Source: Thermoplasmata archaeon (lineage in GTDB: Archaea; Thermoplasmatota; E2; DHVEG-1). From it: 17,933 nucleotides of DNA. Shown piece by piece: positions 14,441 to 17,933 of the stretch. Below the pieces are notes generated by a model. It was given only the letters and a program-made list of their open reading frames with translations. It had not been told where the DNA came from and did not search any database. The stretch spans positions 1 to 17,933 of the forward strand of contig QMTB01000009.1 in NCBI GenBank assembly GCA_003649845.1, given 5' to 3'. Numbering within the stretch: the stretch's first letter is position 1; each line of letters starts with the position of its first letter. The position numbers were made by a program, and so were the translations under genes.

Positions 14441-15889
14441 ATGTCGGTTTTAGAAAAATTAGAGCCAAAACTTGTATGGAAACATTTTGATGAGATAAGG
14501 AAGATACCACATTGTTCGAAACATGAAGAGAAAATCAGAGAATATATCCTAGAATTTGCAGAGAAACAAGGTTTTGAATCTAGAATAGATGAAGCAGGAA
14601 ATGTTGTTATAGTTAAACCACCAGATAAAGGTATGGAGAAGAAACCAACTGTTGTATTACAGGCTCATATGGATATGGTTTGTGAGAAAAATAAGGATGT
14701 GAAACACGATTTTTCTAAAGATCCAATAGAAGTTAAGGTAGAGGGAGATAAACTAATGGCTAAAGGTACTACTCTTGGAGCTGATGATGGAATAGGAGTA
14801 GCTACTATCCTTGCTATACTAGAAGATAAAGATCTGAAACTAGGGAAGATAGAAGCTTTATTTACTGTTGATGAGGAAACAGGACTTACAGGTGCCTTTG
14901 CATTAAAATCAGATATGCTCACTGGTAAAACAATGCTTAACCTGGATAGCGAGGATTTCGGTGTAATAACAGTTGGATGTGCTGGAGGTGGAAACTCAGA
15001 GATAACATTCCCAATAAATAGAGAAAATCTATCTGAGAAAATGGATTATATCAAAATCCAGGTTTCTGGGCTTAGAGGAGGACATTCCGGTGTAGATATA
15101 CATGAGCAGAGAGGGAACGCTATTAAAATACTAGCTCGACTGCTATGGAAGCTTTCTAGAGAATACAGTTATCATCTAATAGATATAGAAGGTGGAGATA
15201 AACATAATGCTATACCTAGAGAAGCTTATGCAAGTATTGCTGTTAAACCAAGTGAGAAGAAAGATACAATTAATCTACTAGAAGGTGAGATTGAGATAAT
15301 TCAATGGGAGATTAAAGCAGTTGACCCAAAACTAACTCTGAAGATAGAAGATGTATCTAATGTTGATAAAATAATAGATTCTAAACAACAAAATACTCTG
15401 ATAAACTTGCTACATGCTCTACCACATGGTGTAGATAAGATGAGCTATGATATACCTGGTCTTGTTGAAACATCTACGAATCTAGCTAGTGTACATATGA
15501 AAGAGGATAATATTGTGATATTACTTAGTTCAAGGAGTAGTGTTATGTCAGAGTTACAAGATATAAGAGATAGGATAAGAGCTATAGTTTCTCTATCTGG
15601 AGCAGAGGTATCTGAAGATGAACCATATCCAGGTTGGAAGCCAAATCTAGAATCTCCAGTTCTTAAACTATCTAAGAAAATCTTTAAAGATATGTATGGT
15701 AGAGAACCAGTGGTAGAGGCGATACATGCAGGATTAGAATGTGGTATAATAGGTGAAAAATTCCCTGGTATGGATATGATATCTATTGGTCCAACAGTTA
15801 AACATCCACATTCTCCAGAGGAATACGTAGAGATTAGTACAGTAGAGAAATTCTATAAATATGTTGTAGAAATACTCAAAAGCATATAA
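14441..15889 (+). CDS. pepD: PepD-like aminoacyl-histidine dipeptidase (M20C metallopeptidase)
   Basis: 482 aa, close to E. coli PepD (485). It is a cytoplasmic di-zinc dipeptidase that cleaves short peptides such as Xaa-His (carnosine-type). Metal and catalytic residues are visible: His76 and Asp78 in QAHMDMVCEKN, Asp115 in GADDGIG, Glu145-Glu146 in DEETGLTGA, Asp169 in LDSEDFG and His457 in HPHSPEEY. A lid/dimerisation insert spans about 185-385 with GLRGGHSGVDIH. The N-terminus LEPKLVWKHFDEIRKIPHCS matches PepD closely, which supports the ATG start. An ATG 10 nt upstream is out of frame. Divergent from the LsrF-like operon and close to two secreted peptidase-type genes, it fits use of external protein: extracellular cleavage, then intracellular dipeptide hydrolysis. 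Confidence 0.93.
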   Translation: MSVLEKLEPKLVWKHFDEIRKIPHCSKHEEKIREYILEFAEKQGFESRIDEAGNVVIVKPPDKGMEKKPTVVLQAHMDMVCEKNKDVKHDFSKDPIEVKVEGDKLMAKGTTLGADDGIGVATILAILEDKDLKLGKIEALFTVDEETGLTGAFALKSDMLTGKTMLNLDSEDFGVITVGCAGGGNSEITFPINRENLSEKMDYIKIQVSGLRGGHSGVDIHEQRGNAIKILARLLWKLSREYSYHLIDIEGGDKHNAIPREAYASIAVKPSEKKDTINLLEGEIEIIQWEIKAVDPKLTLKIEDVSNVDKIIDSKQQNTLINLLHALPHGVDKMSYDIPGLVETSTNLASVHMKEDNIVILLSSRSSVMSELQDIRDRIRAIVSLSGAEVSEDEPYPGWKPNLESPVLKLSKKIFKDMYGREPVVEAIHAGLECGIIGEKFPGMDMISIGPTVKHPHSPEEYVEISTVEKFYKYVVEILKSI

Positions 15890-15912
15890 TCTTCTTTTTT
15901 CTTCTATTTTTT
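15890..15912 (+). terminator. T-rich terminator after PepD
   Basis: Immediately after the TAA, the plus strand reads TCTTCTTTTTTCTTCTATTT and more T, with two T6 runs and no hairpin. This is a typical archaeal T-tract terminator. Confidence 0.6.
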
Positions 15913-15919
15913 AGAATTA

Positions 15920-15930
15920 GATTTATAAAC
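15920..15930 (+). promoter_or_regulatory. TATA box of the C45-like gene (near-leaderless)
   Basis: GATTTATAAAC is centred about 34 nt before the ATG at 15959. No SD lies between; the expected leader is under 10 nt. Confidence 0.5.
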
Positions 15931-15958
15931 CCTGATTTCTCTATTATAGTGGATCTTT

Positions 15959-17239
15959 ATGAGAGGGAAAAATCTTATATCGCTTATATTAGTTTCAATT
16001 CTCTTCTCCTCTCAAGTTATAAAGGCTTCTAGTTTTAAAGATCAGCTTGAAGAGCAAGATGGCGTAAAAATCTTGCATTTAAAAGGCTCTTGCTATGAGA
16101 TGGGTTATCAGCATGGTTCTCTACTTAGAGAGGAGTGCAGAGAGAATTTACGTGCTTTTCTAAATTTTGCGAAATATTTTGGATATAGCTATGATGATTT
16201 CCTAAAATTATGGAGGAAGGCGGAGGAGTATATACCTCAAGAATATAGGGAGGAGATGCAGGGTCTTGCTGATGGAGCAGGTGTATCTTTTGATGATGTA
16301 GCGGTTGGTAATATTATAGTTATGTTAATTCATTGTTCTGGTTTCGCTGCATGGGGTTCTGCTACTATAGATGGAAAACTATATCAGCTGCGTAGCCTAG
16401 ATTTCCCAATGTTTATAAAGGATCCAATAACTGGTAAAAGCATTCAAGAGAATTCTATTATAATTATACGTGAACCATCCAATGGTTTCGCTTCTCTAGA
16501 TCCATCATTCGCAGGTTTTATCGGTAGTCTAGGTGGAATAAATGAAAATTGTATAGCAGTAGAAGTTTTATCTTCTTGGAGTGATGATGAACAATATAAT
16601 GGTATACCTATGGTGTTTAGACAACGTATGGTTCTTGATCATGCTGCTAGTATAGAAGATGCTATAGATATATTAACTTCTAATAGAACCTGTGGTTGGA
16701 ATTTCATTGTATCAGATGGTAAGATTCCTATAGGTTATGCAGTTGAGGTAACGGCAAACTATTCCTATGTTGGAACATGGAATAATACTATAGAATCAAC
16801 TTATCCATTCTGGGTTATTGACCATGTAGTAAGGAGAACTAATATATTTATAGATTCAACTACAGCTTCTACTCAGCGTAAAAGATATGATCCAAGATTG
16901 TTTCCAATATTATCGTTATTTATCAATATTAATCCATTAAGTTGGGGTATGGTACCATCATCTATACCATGGATACATTATAGAGCTCTTAGTGAGGGTA
17001 TAGAATCAAAACTTGGTATGCTTGATTTAAATAGTAGTATGACCGTAGCTAGAGAACTCTACCAAGGTAAGATAGATAGATTCTTCTCACTACTAGTTGA
17101 ACTAGGATTCTACTCTACTTTACATCAATGGGTTGCATGTCCAGAGACAGGAGATATACTTATATCATTTGCAACTAGAGATAAAGATGCATATGAAAAC
17201 CCAGTACATCATTTTAATTTATTTTCGCTATTAAAATAA
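15959..17239 (+). CDS. Secreted C45-like Ntn hydrolase (acyltransferase/peptidase fold)
   Basis: 426 aa. Residues 1-24 form a signal peptide (NLISLILVSILFSSQVIKAS). The mature N-terminal part has GSCYEMGYQHGSLLREEC and LADGAGVSFDDVAVGN, typical of the C45 / acyl-CoA:6-aminopenicillanate acyltransferase and related amidase group. HCSGFAAWGSATIDGKLYQL (from residue 125) places the probable nucleophile at Cys126. In Ntn hydrolases the chain is cut just before this residue, so a propeptide of about 100 residues is expected. Support further along: SLDFP, GFIGSLGGINENCIAVE, TCGWNFIVSD and the end NPVHHFNLFSLL. The likely reaction is amide or peptide hydrolysis outside the cell; substrate unknown. 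It is convergent with the C25 peptidase gene and may share a role in using external peptides. No SD; near-leaderless start. Confidence 0.8.
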   Translation: MRGKNLISLILVSILFSSQVIKASSFKDQLEEQDGVKILHLKGSCYEMGYQHGSLLREECRENLRAFLNFAKYFGYSYDDFLKLWRKAEEYIPQEYREEMQGLADGAGVSFDDVAVGNIIVMLIHCSGFAAWGSATIDGKLYQLRSLDFPMFIKDPITGKSIQENSIIIIREPSNGFASLDPSFAGFIGSLGGINENCIAVEVLSSWSDDEQYNGIPMVFRQRMVLDHAASIEDAIDILTSNRTCGWNFIVSDGKIPIGYAVEVTANYSYVGTWNNTIESTYPFWVIDHVVRRTNIFIDSTTASTQRKRYDPRLFPILSLFININPLSWGMVPSSIPWIHYRALSEGIESKLGMLDLNSSMTVARELYQGKIDRFFSLLVELGFYSTLHQWVACPETGDILISFATRDKDAYENPVHHFNLFSLLK

Positions 17240-17253
17240 AAAGGTACCTAAAT

Positions 17254-17319
17254 ATATATCTACATTATAGTATGAAAGTATATATGTGTCATAATGTAAA
17301 AATATATACATAGATATAT
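17254..17319. repeat. Nested inverted repeat in a convergent gap
   Basis: ATATATCTA (17254-17262) pairs with TAGATATAT (17311-17319), and inside it ACATTAT (17262-17268) pairs with ATAATGT (17291-17297). The arms share one base and the right side has a 13-nt bulge. It lies in the 156-bp gap between two converging stops, so a bidirectional terminator or mRNA 3' end structure is the likely role. The extreme A/T content means part of the symmetry could be chance. Confidence 0.45.
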
Positions 17320-17395
17320 CTTCAAGGCTTATAGTATCACATATAATAGTAATCTCCTCTCTAGATATGTTTCAAATTAATATAAGCTACAGAAC

Positions 17396-17933
17396 TTAGG
17401 TGTATCCACCTATATTTAAACTTGGATCTCCAAGTAGTACCCATTGTTGCACTGTCTTTTGATCTATCCAATCCCAGCCGAAATCTGGAGACCACCAACA
17501 CTGCGGAAGTGTAAATTCTTTGAAATTAGATATATAGCTAGTTAATGTTTGAGCATATACTACTCCAAGGGTGTCATAGCCATGTTCACCGTATTGTCTA
17601 AAGAATTCTGATGTAATCCAACTATCACCTGCTCCAACGGTGCACCATTCACCTTCCCAACCCCAGCCATAACCAGTGTTACCCATACTAGCGATAGCAC
17701 CAGTATCAGGTAGTTTGACTAGATACCAACTGAAGCATTCTGGTGTAGGTCTACCATATGTATGCATCCATATATTCTTACCCATATATAGGAATAATAA
17801 ATCTAGTACAGAGGGAATTAGAGATACATTGAACATACTATTATGACAACCACCTACTACAGTAATAGGTAACATATCCTTATTTGAAAGTTCTCTCATA
17901 GGTAACAGAGGATATTTTATATATGGGAAGAAA
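17396..17933 (-). CDS. C25 (gingipain-like) cysteine peptidase, C-terminal part, cut by window edge
   Basis: About 179 codons are visible. The frame stays open through the window edge, so the Met at 17899 is internal, not the start; the residues before it read FFPYIKYPLLP. ITVVGGCHNSMFN matches the strand and nucleophile region of C25 peptidases (Cys codon at minus-strand 17848-17846). It is followed by the family-like stretches CFSWYLVKLPDTGAIASMGN, GYGWGWEGEW, ITSEFFRQYGEHGYDTLG and the closing WVLLGDPSLNIGG. The catalytic His, normally upstream in an HG motif, and the signal peptide are beyond the window. Such enzymes are secreted endopeptidases and have been reported in sediment archaea that degrade protein. 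The protein stops right after GDPSLNIGGYT, without a further sorting or PKD domain. Confidence 0.8.
   Translation of the reverse strand, partial: FFPYIKYPLLPMRELSNKDMLPITVVGGCHNSMFNVSLIPSVLDLLFLYMGKNIWMHTYGRPTPECFSWYLVKLPDTGAIASMGNTGYGWGWEGEWCTVGAGDSWITSEFFRQYGEHGYDTLGVVYAQTLTSYISNFKEFTLPQCWWSPDFGWDWIDQKTVQQWVLLGDPSLNIGGYT

Noticed and set aside
14304..14510. N-terminal extension of the LsrF-like protein
   Set aside because: It overlaps the divergent PepD start, resembles no LsrF N-terminus, and contradicts the GAGGTGAT-TTG start.
17396..17899. A complete short protein starting at the Met at 17899
   Set aside because: The frame stays open to the window edge, and the sequence is the C-terminal part of a much longer C25 peptidase, so this Met is internal.

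Overview
The window is AT-rich (by eye roughly one third G+C) and reads as archaeal. Arginine is almost always AGA/AGG and isoleucine often ATA. Archaeal TATA-like boxes (TTTATATA, TATTTAAATA) sit about 26-34 nt before inferred starts. Some genes lack any Shine-Dalgarno (SD) sequence while others have strong GGAGG or GAGGTGAT sites, and T-rich tracts follow several stops. The family mix is a GlmU-like 401-aa nucleotidylyltransferase, an AIM24/TIGR00266 protein, NosD-like beta-helices with a PKD domain, and gingipain-like C25 and C45-type secreted proteins. This best fits a heterotrophic Thermoplasmatota-like euryarchaeon such as the marine benthic group D relatives. That assignment is inference; no rRNA marker is present.

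Layout. (1) 83-5839, minus strand: a tight four-gene operon in the order flippase, sugar-1-phosphate nucleotidylyltransferase paralogue, GlmS, GlmU-like nucleotidylyl/acetyltransferase. It supplies amino-sugar nucleotides and exports a lipid-linked glycan. (2) 5840-6039: a 200-bp divergent promoter region, the longest gap in the window. (3) 6040-11356, plus strand: three secreted proteins, namely a GH39-like glycoside hydrolase, a BNR beta-propeller with a CARDB-like end, and a NosD-like beta-helix with PKD. (4) 11426-12438: an AIM24-family protein coupled by ATGA to a small membrane protein. (5) 12439-14303, minus strand: an LsrF-like class I aldolase/thiolase followed by a zinc polyol-type dehydrogenase. 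(6) 14441-15889: a PepD-like M20 dipeptidase. (7) 15959-17239: a secreted C45-like Ntn hydrolase. (8) 17396 to the right edge, minus strand: the C-terminal part of a C25 (gingipain-like) peptidase.

Together this suggests a cell that builds a GlcNAc-type surface or exopolysaccharide, places carbohydrate-active and adhesion-type proteins outside the cell next to it, digests external protein (C25, C45-like) and finishes peptides inside (PepD). The most interesting idea is a synthesis-plus-turnover glycan locus: a flippase/GlmS/GlmU operon divergent from a membrane-tailed GH39 enzyme, an architecture that recalls bacterial exopolysaccharide loci carrying a GH39 hydrolase (PslG). No CRISPR array, tRNA, rRNA, insertion sequence or origin was seen.
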